Shown piece after piece: positions 44,687-54,736 of a stretch of 64,000 bases of DNA. The translations under genes were made by a program, and so were the position numbers. Origin of the DNA: Caecitellus pseudoparvulus (Eukaryota > Bigyra: Bicosoecida); NCBI GenBank assembly GCA_965644315.1, contig CBFFRQ010000052.1, forward strand, positions 62,001 to 126,000, read 5' to 3'. Within the stretch, counting starts at the first letter, position 1; the number at the start of each line of letters is the position of its first letter. The notes below the pieces were generated by a model. It saw nothing but the letters and a program-made list of their open reading frames with translations, was not told where the DNA came from and did not search any database.

Positions 44687-45142
44687 GCCCCTCTGATTCG
44701 AAGCTGGGTGCCTTGGTCCGGGGTGGCAGGCGGGAACAGCTGACTTGCGTTTCTCCTAGACCTGGCACGTTCAGCTCTCTCAGATGGCTTGCTGCGCTTG
44801 CAGGGCAACTTTGCAAGTGAACGAGCAACTACATGGATCGCGGGGCGTCTCGAAACTCATGGACATAAAATTGAAGAAACAGGGTGAATGGTCCCCAGCT
44901 GTGGACTGCTTCGCCAGCCCGTGGCCTTCATTTCATGTGACTGGTGATGAACTGAGGAGGAGCACAAGAGACCCCCTGTGTGGAGAGTGGAGTGCCGTTC
45001 CAGAAAAAAGAAACACCAAAAGCCAGATACAACCACTCCCCAAACAAAGGGTGATTGGGCTGAGCCACTGTGCGCGACGTGATCGATAGCCCTTGCAGGC
45101 CTCAATTGTTTGTGCCAGAAAGCAATTTCCGCGCCTTGAGCC
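44687..45142. promoter_or_regulatory. Intergenic region between divergent coiled-coil and LG-repeat genes
   Basis: A 456-bp gap between two outward-pointing starts, relatively A-rich around 44860-44885 and 45000-45025. It presumably carries both promoters. If the flanking genes are both ciliary, shared control would be natural, but I see no repeated motif that proves it. Confidence 0.35.
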
Positions 45143-48100
45143 ATGCCTAGCAAGCCTGCCATGGCTTTAGGCGCTGACGCGCCAGATTTCCACCACCAAC
45201 ACCGAGAGGACTATCCATGGAGAGATCCAGATGTGTTTTCACGTACGAAAAGGCGCCTTTGAATCGTTTTCCGCGCAAGACGTGGCATAGCCAGCGCATG
45301 ATTTGAGATCGAGCTTCGCATGCGCCACACTTGCTCTCTTCAGGAAGGAAAACGGACACACGCAGCAGCATACACCTCGGCGACGACCCTGCGGACAGGA
45401 CTCTTAGAAGCACGGCGAAGGCATCCTTTCGAGCTCTCTCCGGAGCGCGCAGAAGCGCAGTAAAGCCGCCAGCAGGCGCCATCAAGTTTGACCAAACTGG
45501 CCCCCAAGGCCAGGAGTGGGGCACGGACGCCCAGCGTGCGTACCAGTGGAAGGAAGGCGAGGGGGCTGGCAGCCAGGCAGATGTGGAGCGCCGTGCGGGC
45601 ATCATGCGGGATGTACGAGCGACACACTTCCAGCTGGGTGACGATGGTCGGTCCTTCACGACGACGGCGCGTGAGCTGGAGAGCAAGGGTGTGGAGGGCG
45701 GTGCGGGTGTGAAGGCGGCGGGTCCACGTCGAGGGTCGGGTCTGCACTTGGGCAGTGACGGGAGCAGCTACAGCACGACGAATGCGATGCCTGCACACGA
45801 GGCCGGTGCGGGTGCTGTGGCGGTGAAGGTGGACACACACAGCACCCACTTCGAGCTGGGCGAGGGCCGCGGGGACTTCGTGACGACGTCCATGGCATCG
45901 ACGGGGCAGGCCCACCCTGAGAGGGGCCTGGTGCCGTCGCGCAAGGACTGGCGCAAGCTGCTGGGGGGTGGCGGAGAGGGCAAGGCAGCGCCTCGGGCGC
46001 GTCCTCGAGATGGCGTGCAGCTGGGCAGCGACAAGGTGGAGTACTTCCGTGCGCATCGAGACGACTTCGCGTGGCCGGAAGGCGAGCAGGTGCAAGGTGA
46101 GTGGCGTGTGCTGTGCGGCGTGTGGCGTGTGGCGCGAGTGCGAGTGTGAGTGCGAGTGTGTGTGCATGTTGTCGTGTGGTGCTTGTTGCGCAGTGAGCGA
46201 TGGTGCGGCGATGCAGCGTCAGAGCAACATCCAGCTGGGCGAGGAGGGCGAGGGAGGGGCTGGGTCGGGGACAGTGTCTGGGAGTGCGTACAAGGGTCTG
46301 CAGGGTGAGCGGGCTGTGGCGGCACGTCCATCTCGTGGGAGCGGCCTGTACCTGGGTGATGGGGGCGGGGAGTGGGGCACGGACGCCCAGCGTGCGTACC
46401 AGTGGAAGGAAGGCGAGGGGGCTGGCAGCCAGGCAGATGTGGAGCGCCGTGCGGGCATCATGCGGGATGTACGAGCGACGCACTTCCAGCTGGGTGACGA
46501 TGGTCGGTCCTTCACGACGACGGCGCGTGAGCTGGAGAGCAAGGGTGTGGAGGGCGGTGCGGGTGTGAAGGCGGCGGGTCCACGTCGAGGGTCGGGTCTG
46601 CACTTGGGCAGTGACGGGAGCAGCTACAGCACGACGAATGCGATGCCTGCACACGAGGCCGGTGCGGGTGCTGTGGCGGTGAAGGTGGACACACACAGCA
46701 CCCACTTCGAGCTGGGCGAGGGCCGCGGGGACTTCGTGACGACGTCCATGGCATCGACGGGGCAGGCCCACCCTGAGAGGGGCCTGGTGCTGTCGCGCAA
46801 GGACTGGCGCAAGCTGCTGGGGGGTGGCGGAGAGGGCAAGGCAGCGCCTCGGGCGCGTCCTCGAGATGGCGTGCAGCTGGGCAGCGACAAGGTGGAGTAC
46901 TTCCGTGCGCATCGAGACGACTTCGCGTGGCCGGAAGGCGAGCAGGTGCAAGGTGAGTGGCGTGTGCTGTGTGGCGTGTGGCGCGAGTGCGAGTGCGAGT
47001 GCGAGTGTGTGCATGTTGTCGTGTGGTGCTTGTTGCGCAGTGAGCGATGGTGCGGCGATGCAGCGTCAGAGCAACATCCAGCTGGGCGAGGAGGGCGAGG
47101 GAGGGGCTGGGTCGGGGACAGTGTCTGGGAGTGCGTACAAGGGTCTGCAGGGTGAGCGGGCTGTGGCGGCACGTCCATCTCGTGGGAGCGGCCTGTACCT
47201 GGGTGATGGGGGCGGGGAGTGGGGCACGGACGCCCAGCGTGCGTACCAGTGGAAGGAAGGCGAGGGGGCTGGCAGCCAGGCAGATGTGGAGCGGCGTGCG
47301 GGCATCATGCGGGATGTGCGAGCGACGCACTTCCAGCTGGGTGACGATGGTCGGTCCTTCACGACGACGGCGCGTGAGCTGGAGAGCAAGGGCGTGGAGG
47401 GCGGTGCGGGTGTGAAGGCGGCGGGTCCACGTCGAGGGTCGGGTCTGCACTTGGGCAGTGACGGGAGCAGCTACAGCACGACGAATGCGATGCCTGCACA
47501 CGAGGCCGGTGCGGGTGCTGTGGCGGTGAAGGTGGACACACACAGCACCCACTTCGAGCTGGGCGAGGGCCGCGGGGACTTCGTGACGACGTCCATGGCA
47601 TCGACGGGGCAGGCCCACCCTGAGAGGGGCCTGGTGCCGTCGCGCAAGGACTGGCGCAAGCTGCTGGGGGGTGGCGGAGAGGGCAAGGCAGCGCCTCGGG
47701 CGCGTCCTCGAGATGGCGTGCAGCTGGGCAGCGACAAGGTGGAGTACTTCCGTGCGCATCGAGACGACTTCGCGTGGCCGGAAGGCGAGCAGGTGCAAGG
47801 TGAGTGGCGTGCGGCGTGTGGCGCGAGTGCGAGTGCGAGTGCGAGTGTGTGCATGTTGTCGTGTGGTGCTTGTTGCGCAGTGAGCGATGGTGCGGCGATG
47901 CAGCGTCAGAGCAACATCCAGCTGGGCGAGGAGGGCGAGGGAGGGGCTGGGTCGGGGACAGTGTCTGGGAGTGCGTACAAGGGTCTGCAGGGTGAGCGGG
48001 CTGTGGCGGCACGTCCATCTCGTGGGAGCGGCCTGTACCTGGGTGATGGGGGCGGGGAGTGGGGCACGGACGCCCAGCGTGCGTACCAGTGGAAGGAAGG

Positions 48101-48548
48101 CGAGGGGGCTGGCAGCCAGGCAGATGTGGAGCGGCGTGCGGGCATCATGCGGGATGTGCGAGCGACGCACTTCCAGCTGGGTGACGATGGTCGGTCCTTC
48201 ACGACGACGGCGCGTGAGCTGGAGAGCAAGGGCGTGGAGGGCGGTGCGGGTGTGAAGGCGGCGGGTCCACGTCGAGGGTCGGGTCTGCACTTGGGCAGTG
48301 ACGGGAGCAGCTACAGCACGACGAATGCGATGCCTGCACACGAGGCCGGTGCGGGTGCTGTGGCGGTGAAGGTGGACACACACAGCACCCACTTCGAGCT
48401 GGGTGCTGACCGAGAGGATTTCATTACTACCCGCATGGCAGACATGAAGCAGACGCACCCTGATCATTCTAAGTTCATTCCGCCGAAGACTGAGAAGTGG
48501 AAGGCACTTGCAGCAGGAAAGGCATCGGTGCGCGGCTTGAGAGTTTGA
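45143..48548 (+). CDS. LG-motif tandem-repeat protein (253-aa units, intron in every unit)
   Basis: Five exons: 45143-45242, 45344-46096, 46194-46952, 47041-47799 and 47881-48548. The introns are 101, 97, 88 and 81 bp (all phase 1), giving 1,012 aa. The protein is built of a short motif, roughly S/T-x-hydrophobic-x-LG-D/S/E followed by an aromatic and Thr/Ser, about every 42 residues: SSIHLGDD, THFQLGDDGRSF, GLHLGSDGSSY, THFELGEGRGDF, DGVQLGSDKVEY, SNIQLGEE, GLYLGDG. Six motifs make one 253-aa unit. The two middle exons are each exactly one 759-nt unit, and the flanking exons carry diverged ends. The N terminus is MPSKPAMALGADAPDF; there is no signal peptide or membrane helix. Short spaced aromatic motifs of this kind occur in microtubule-binding ciliary proteins, so an axonemal role is possible but unproved. 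The third repeat intron is in frame and stopless. Confidence 0.82.
45513..48403 (+). repeat. Near-identical tandem macro-repeat, periods 856/847/840 bp, about 3.4 copies
   Basis: Starting at GGAGTGGGGCACGGACGCCC (45513, again near 46369, 47216 and 48056) the sequence repeats with only scattered single-base differences, for example GTACGAGCGACA versus GTGCGAGCGACG. The exonic part is always 759 nt. The period differs only because the intron shrinks from 97 to 88 to 81 bp through loss of GTGTGGC/GAGTGC-type microsatellite steps. Identity ends at about 48403 (GAGCTGGGTGCTGACC). High identity, introns included, points to recent unequal exchange or gene conversion, and the copy number may be a collapsed or variable estimate. 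Confidence 0.95.
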
Positions 48549-48720
48549 CGGCCCTCAAGCTGCTGCACCAGTTTGGCACTAATTGTCACCTGTCAAATTG
48601 AATCACAGCTGCTGCAGTTCACGTTATCTCCGTGTTTCGCTTGCTTCGGCTGCGCTTTGTATGTCTTGTGGTCTGGCGCTGGCTTGACTTGGTCGGTGCA
48701 CGCTGTCCCGCTTTGCACCG

Positions 48721-51424
48721 ATGGGGTGCCATGCTGCTCTTCTCGGGCTGCTGTCTTTGGCAGTGGGCCTAGCGGGCACCAAGGGCAATGTACCACCTCT
48801 CCCAGCAGGACAACTGGCCGGCTACTTGACGTATGACCAAACTCTGCACTACTTGCAAGAGCTGCACGCGGCTGCGCCGGGTCTGGTCGGGGAACCTCAA
48901 GTCATCGGCTCATCAGTGGAGAACCGTGATATCCCTGCGATCTGCATTGGCAGGTGCGATGGTGATGGCGGCAAGGCCCTGTTCACTGCTCTGCACCACT
49001 CGAGAGAGGTGAGCGGAGCCGGAGCGAAACGCGGATGGCACGCCTTGACGCCACCCCCATTTCCCGCCTCGCACGCAGCCTGTGGGCCTGGCACTGTCGT
49101 TGGAGTTCATGAGAACCATAGTTTCGGCTGCCCTGGAAGGGGACCCTCGAGCTCTGGCAATCCTCAGTCGTCGAGAGCTGTGGGTGCTGCCAGTTGTCAA
49201 CCCTGATGGTTACGAGTGGAACCGGTGCGTGGTTTGATTGGCGGCGTGCGCCGGCAGGCTGGAAGCGCACCATGGTGACGTCTTCGCAACACTCACAGAA
49301 AACACTTTCCCAAAGGTCTTGGCATGGAGCGCAAGAATCGCCGGCCTGGATGCTCGCGGACAGGTGACACTATGGGCGTGGACCTGAACCGCAATTATGA
49401 CTACAAGTTCTCCTACGACACCAAGGGGAGCAGCACGAACCCATGCGGCGAAGATTACCGGGGCACAGCCCCCTTTTCAGAGCCTGAGGCAGCGGCTGTG
49501 CGCGACCTTCTGCAGCGTGAGATGCGCCACCCGGCTGGAAAGCTGTCTGAGCGAAAGCTGGGAAACGTCAACGTTGCATTGAACTGGCACAGCTATGGCC
49601 AGGTCATCAACATCCCATACTCTCACATGGCCAGCGGAGAGCCACCTGCAAAGGACTATGTCTTTTTCAAGAAGCTCGCGCGGCGATTTCAAGGCACGAA
49701 CAACTTCAAGGTTGGCCAAGCATGGGCTGGGAATGGCCTTTACACGGTCAACGGCGACGCCGCGGACTACATGTACGACAAGCACGGCGTGTACGCCTTC
49801 TCTCCAGAAGTAGGCCCCTTCTTCGACTTTGAGCCATTTGCGGAAGGTACGTTGAGCCCTTGTCCGGCTGCATGGAGGGTTTCGGTCACGGAGCGCCGCT
49901 CTCTGCGCAGGCATGTGGCCCAAGACGAACGCCATCCCAAGCATTGTGAACGAGTCCATGGCGCTGGCTGGTCAAGCACTGTGGGGTGCTGCCCCCCTTC
50001 CGATTCTGGAAGCAGAGACGACGCTCGTGCGGAAGGCATTGCCTTGGGCTGGTCACGAAGGAGTTTGCAGCGAGGTACGTGTGCAGTTCGGTGTGTCCAA
50101 TGCTGGCGCAGTGAAGAGCGATTCGCAAATTGTCGTGAGTATGACACTGGAGGATGCTGCAGCGCAGCTTGAATCAAGCAAGGCTGCCATTCGGGCTGCT
50201 GCCGGCGCCCCGCAGCCAGCGCCGCCTGCCAAACCCGCCTGTCCTGTGCCAATCAAGACCTACGCCAACCGTGCCTTAGAAGACGACTACACCCACTTCG
50301 TCGAGCGAGATGAGCGCCGCGTGGAGAGTGTCCCAGGCGTGGCAGGCACGCGAGGGGCGCGCTTGACGGAGGCCGAGGTCAGGCTCGCCCGCTCCCGTGG
50401 CTTAAGCCAGAGTGTGCCGGTGGAGAGCGCTCGGCAATTGCACGGCCCTGACGGATATGAGCACGTGGATCCTATGATCGTGCGATCAGATGGGCGCATT
50501 CGCATGGTGGCGAGTGTGCAAGGCGCAGTCCCCCCCGCCGGCCGGGCCACGGTGTCCATGCCAGTGTGTGCCTGCTTCGGCGGGGAGGCGGAGCGACTGA
50601 CACTGGGGGAGTGCTCCGTCACTGACACTGTAGCGAGCGAGTCTGAAAAGCTGCCTGGAGGCATGCAGGCTTCCCTGCCCGCTGCAGTCACCGTCGTCGT
50701 GTCTGATGCGCACGTGTGTGCGGCGCACCGGGTCGTGTTGGGGTACAAGGCTGAGTCCAGCAGCCCGGGTGCACCACCTTTCAGCACGCGCACAGACTTT
50801 GAGCGCGAGCCATTGCGGCACATGTCTCCGTGCACGGCGTGTGCTGCGCATCGGTATGCATCTGTGGAGGACTTTGCCATCGTTGCGCAGGGGAGCAAGG
50901 CGCAACCCAAGCCAGCGCCCCCGACACGCCAGCGAACAGAGGACGCTTGCTCAGGGACTTGGTCCAAGTTTGCAGCGTCTCCAGAGACTCCTGATGCAGT
51001 CGTTCTCCTGGACGGCGTTGCCCAGGATGCGGCGGCCGTTTCCAGCACTGCGTGTGTCACGTCGGTAGGCGCCCTGGCTGCCGTGCCGGCGGAGGCGGCC
51101 CAGCCGCCGAACTTGGCAAAGGCAATCGGCATGAAGGGCGACGCTGCGCCGTCCACGGCACCAGGGCCGTCGACGAGCCCGGCGCCGCACATGTCCAGCC
51201 CTCCTACAGCTGTGAGCCCTGCAGCCGTTGACCCGGCAGCCCAGAGTATGCTGCGGCTTGAGCAGCAGCGCTCAGAAGAGGCAGCTTCTCTGGAAACTGC
51301 AGGGTGGGTTGTAGCAGGACTAGCAGGTGGTGTTGGCGTGCTGCTTGGCCTGGTACTGTTCCTCTCTGGCTCCCGGCAACCTTGGCCCTCACACATGTCA
51401 AGGGGAGGGGGGTCAGGGCTCTAA
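48721..51424 (+). CDS. Membrane-anchored M14 zinc carboxypeptidase
   Basis: Four exons: 48721-49008, 49079-49224, 49299-49846 and 49911-51424. The introns are 70, 74 and 64 bp, giving 831 aa. The start MGCHAALLGLLSLAVGLAG is a signal peptide. The M14 domain has every key element: zinc ligands in HSRE (H93, E96) and H242 (NWHSYGQ), substrate-binding DLNRNY (N175, R176), YRGTAPFSEPE, and catalytic E315 in AFSPEVG, as in carboxypeptidase D/M-type enzymes. It hydrolyses C-terminal residues from peptides. Residues about 330-770 form a long ectodomain with scattered Cys (VCACFGG, CTACAAHRY) and a Pro/Ala stalk. A single membrane helix (WVVAGLAGGVGVLLGLVLFL) is followed by a short cytoplasmic tail. 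It is thus a type I ecto- or Golgi-lumen enzyme. The long stretch between catalytic domain and anchor is not a domain I recognise. Confidence 0.88.
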
Positions 51425-51986
51425 GCACACCCCTCCCCCCACAATGCTGAGGCAATGCAAGTGTTTGGCAGGTGCACAATTGAAATCCCATGGACATGGT
51501 TGAGTCTCTTCAGGACACAAGAGCTTCCTCGCCTCAGTTGAGCGAGGTATTGGCCATTGTTCGCGTTCCGGGAAGGCGGAAATCGCACAGGCGCACTCCC
51601 CCTTCCCTTCGCGCTGGATGGAATCGAGCCACGGGCATGGCGGAGAGGTGCGTGGTGTATGTCTTTTGTCATTCGCCTGCAGTGCTTGTCGTGTGCCTGG
51701 GCTTCCGTTGCTGCGCGTTGGCTTGCTTGCAATGCGTGCGGCCGCTGTGCGGCTGTGGCAGAGCAGCATGCCTCGTGCACCCGGAGAGATCGTTGAGGAA
51801 AAACTTGTCCTGAGGTCAAACATATGCTGACAGTTACAAGCGCTCATCCATTTCTGAGATCTCGCAGTCCCCCAAGCCGCCGTGTCTCCCGTGTCCTAAC
51901 GCTGGCAGAGCTGGCTTGCCCTTCACGCTTGTCTTCCTGACCCCGTTCACAGCTCCTTCGAAGAGGACGGTGCTTGTCAGCACCAC
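51425..51986. other. Convergent intergenic region
   Basis: A 562-bp gap between two stop codons facing each other. It must contain both 3' UTRs and poly(A) sites. I see no RNA gene, repeat or protein-like ORF. A C-rich run follows the carboxypeptidase stop (51426-51439). Confidence 0.35.
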
Positions 51987-53438
51987 TTACACCCTTGCAT
52001 GCTTGGTACCCTCTCCACTGTCACCACTGTCTCGATCTCGCTTCGTGCCGCCAACCACTGTCCCCGGGGCCCCAGCGCCAGCTGCAGCGGCGGCTGCAGC
52101 CCTGGCTCGGCTGTGGCGCACCCGCTGGGCACCGGCGAGCTCAGCCCCCGCCTCATCAGCAATATCCTCAGTGCCAGACAATGCACCCGCCTCCTCATCG
52201 ACGAACTCCACGCTGACATCACTGTCGCTCGCGAAGGTGGCCTCGCTGCCGTCAGAGACCGAGTCGTCACCGGAGCTCCCTTCCGACGAATGTCCCTCCT
52301 CAGAGAAAGCCGAGCCCTCATCGCTGCTGCCACCATCGTCTCCTGCCCCCCCCTCTTCACCAGCAGCCTCCTGGCCGTCAGCTGCGGTGTCTGCCCGCAC
52401 CTTGGCTTGCAAGAACTGCATCACCGCCCCTCGTTCTTCAGCGCTGATGTTGGAGAACTCTACAGGCTTATCTTGGTCCTTGACGCGCAGGCTAAGGTCC
52501 CAGTAGCGGGCTTGTGCTCCATACCCTCGGTCTTCACACCGAACCTCGAGCATGGAGGCGTAGGGAAGCCACAGCAGGGGCTTGGGGCCGAAGGCCAGCC
52601 CAGAGTTGAACAAGTGCAGTGACCCCGTGTCAATGCGCTGCGTGACAGACAGACTGACACCACCTTGGGAGTTTCGAAAGCCAGTGTTCTTGGCGTTGTC
52701 TAGGGGTGCCAGCACGCACTCAAGCAGCAACGCCAACAAATGAGGCGTGGTGCATGTCAAGTCCTCCAACGCCACCCCGGCAGCGGCGCTGTGCGATGCA
52801 GGGGCCTGGGCTCGGAGCTTGTGCAAGGGAATGGGGCTGCTTGTGGGCCATGCGGCCACTGTTTGGGCGTCTGCCCCCGCCACTTTGATACCCAGCACGG
52901 TGGGCATCTTTTTCAGACCAGCCAAGGTGATGGGCTCCGCACAGGCAAGTAGAAATACATGGTCCCTGTGCTTGGACAAACTTGGGAGCTCAAAATGGGC
53001 GATGTGCGATACCTGAGACCGTTTGACCTGAGTGTGAAGGTCCAGGAATCGGTCAATGAAGGCTGTGCGGATTGGTTCAAAGCAAATACCGCATCCACTC
53101 ACGACATTTAGGATTCCCTTCTTGTTGCGAAAGAGCACAGCATCTGGGGCGAAGAGCACATCCCATCGACCACGTGGGGCAATGCATGCAACGTTGGGGA
53201 CCTCCAAAAACACAGACGCCAACAGCTCTTGCACTCCTGAATCAGCAGCTGGCGCAGGGTGCGGACTCGCATCTGCCGCCGAGGCGGCGCCGATTTGCTT
53301 GCAGGCATCTATCTGCACCAGAATGCCCAGCAGCTGAGCCTGCTGACTAGGATTCAGTGTATCGTGCAGGCTGTGGAGCTGGGGCAGCACCGGCCATCCC
53401 CGGCGCTCGCAGATGGCTGTGCATTCGGACAGGGCCAT
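51987..53438 (-). CDS. Rtt106-like histone chaperone with acidic tail
   Basis: A single-exon 483-aa model from ATG 53438. The middle holds two PH-like modules of the Rtt106/SSRP1 type: first around residues 75-180 (FAPDAVLFRNKKG, then HVFLLACAEPITL), second around 260-350 (IDTGSLHLFNSGLAF, RYWDLSLRVKDQDKPVEFSN). The last element is the typical Rtt106 ending, in which a strand is followed by EFS-x-I and a short helix. The final 110 residues are strongly acidic (EEEGGAGDD, SVEFVDEEAG), followed by a nuclear-localisation-like GGTKRDRDSG and a KHARV end. These chaperones bind H3-H4 and deposit nucleosomes behind replication. The FACT subunit SSRP1/Pob3 has similar PH modules, but this protein lacks its N-terminal domain and HMG box. 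In-frame introns hidden in the open frame cannot be excluded. Confidence 0.68.
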   Translation of the reverse strand: MALSECTAICERRGWPVLPQLHSLHDTLNPSQQAQLLGILVQIDACKQIGAASAADASPHPAPAADSGVQELLASVFLEVPNVACIAPRGRWDVLFAPDAVLFRNKKGILNVVSGCGICFEPIRTAFIDRFLDLHTQVKRSQVSHIAHFELPSLSKHRDHVFLLACAEPITLAGLKKMPTVLGIKVAGADAQTVAAWPTSSPIPLHKLRAQAPASHSAAAGVALEDLTCTTPHLLALLLECVLAPLDNAKNTGFRNSQGGVSLSVTQRIDTGSLHLFNSGLAFGPKPLLWLPYASMLEVRCEDRGYGAQARYWDLSLRVKDQDKPVEFSNISAEERGAVMQFLQAKVRADTAADGQEAAGEEGGAGDDGGSSDEGSAFSEEGHSSEGSSGDDSVSDGSEATFASDSDVSVEFVDEEAGALSGTEDIADEAGAELAGAQRVRHSRARAAAAAAAGAGAPGTVVGGTKRDRDSGDSGEGTKHARV

Positions 53439-53596
53439 GTCGGCGATTCCCTTCTGAAGCGTGGGAGAAGACGGAGCAGGTGGCTTGGGCTAGAACGCCG
53501 CGAAGCAGGCACGCATGGGCGGCATGCAGCTCGCCTCTGTGGCTCCTGGGAATGCAAATTGTGGCACACCGCGCAGTTGCGCGCCGCCTGCGTGCC

Positions 53597-54608
53597 TCAC
53601 GAGAAGAGGCGGGAGAGGAAGCTGCCGCCTTTGGCCAGGCCCAGCTGCTCGCGCATTTGCTCTGCGATGGACTCGGCGATCTCTGGCGCCTCTGACATCT
53701 GGGGATAGAACTTCAAGAACTCGCCCTGCCTGTCCATGAGGTACATGACAATGGAGTGGTCCACGACGTAGTCGTCGTCGTCCTCGTCCCGGTGGTCGAC
53801 GTTAGAAAAGTACACGCGGAACGCACGGGTGGCGCGACCCACTTGGTCCGGCGTGCCTGTCAGCGCCTCTGTGCGGGGGTGGAAGTCCTTCGCATATGCG
53901 TCCATCTGCTCCACCGTGTCGCGGTAGGGGTCCACCGTGATGAAGATGGGCCGCACGCGAGGCAGCTCTGGCTGCGCATCCAGCAAGTCAATGACACGCC
54001 CCATCTTCACCAGCTCATTGGGGCAGATGTCGGGGCAGAAGGTGAAACCGAAGTACAGCAGCGTGTACTCTCCCCTGCGGTGCATCGCGCAATGCAAAAC
54101 ATGCGTCACTGCAGGCCCTGCCAGCAGCACTCGGCACTCACCGGAAGTCAGCGTCCGTGACTGGTTTGCCTTGGGCGTTGACAAGCTCCCACGGACCACC
54201 TAGCAAGGCCTTGCCCACACTGCTCACCTTGGCATCAGCTGCGAGTGGGCGCTCAGCGCGGAACTTGTGCTGCACCTCTCGCGAGTGGCGCTGGGGGCTC
54301 TGACGAACCCTTTGTGCGGCGCTCTTCGCGTTGGTGGTTGAAGTATGCCAAGGCACCTGCACCCGCAATGGTTGCCAGTCCAAGGCTTGCCCATGACACC
54401 GGCTGCGCATGCAGGCATGGCGTGGTGAGGGGTGCTTCGTATTCCGCACGGTGCGCCACATCACTTCGCTGGTACGCACGCCAGTCATGCGCACTCTGGT
54501 CGTGGCTTTGATGTCTGCACCATGACCGGCGTGCTTGCCTTCGCTCATGAACCGAACAGCACCCTTATGCAGGTGGAACGCCCTGCGGGCGAGCACCGTT
54601 GCAGCCAT
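53597..54608 (-). CDS. SCO1: SCO1/SenC copper chaperone for cytochrome c oxidase
   Basis: Four exons: 54608-54495, 54402-54309, 54238-54142 and 54074-53597. The introns are 92, 70 and 67 bp, giving 260 aa. The N terminus (MAATVLARRAFHLHKGAVRF) is a mitochondrial presequence. The first join reads ATTRPVSWASL, exactly the family's pre-membrane PVxW, and the helix follows at about residues 45-62. The thioredoxin-like domain has SVGKALLGGPWEL, YFGFTFCPDICPNE with copper ligands C115 and C119, ITVDPYRD, and the third ligand H208 (VVDHSI). SCO1 sits in the inner membrane facing the intermembrane space and inserts copper into the CuA site of COX2. Length and spacing match the family, so the exon model is secure. 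Confidence 0.93.
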
Positions 54609-54736
54609 GGTCAGGTGACCTCCACCGCGTGATGTGCACCGGGGGTTGGCTGCTTGGCGCGGGGACGAGGTGGGGGCTGACTTGCATTACATTGCTGTGC
54701 ACGAGTGGAATGTTGGGATATGTTCAGGGTGTGTGT

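Noticed and set aside
44358-44828. 156-codon minus ORF as a separate gene
   Set aside because: It mixes introns and exons of the coiled-coil gene; the spliced frame with 112- and 75-bp introns restores continuous heptads.
45513-48403. CRISPR array or satellite
   Set aside because: Units of 840-856 bp are coding with introns and have no short direct repeats with unique spacers.
46512-48467. 651-codon minus-strand ORF in the tandem repeat, with similar ones at 45340-46167 and 45656-47014
   Set aside because: It reads the LG-repeat exons and introns backwards (His/Arg/Thr-rich). The plus strand has a consistent five-exon model with family-like motifs.
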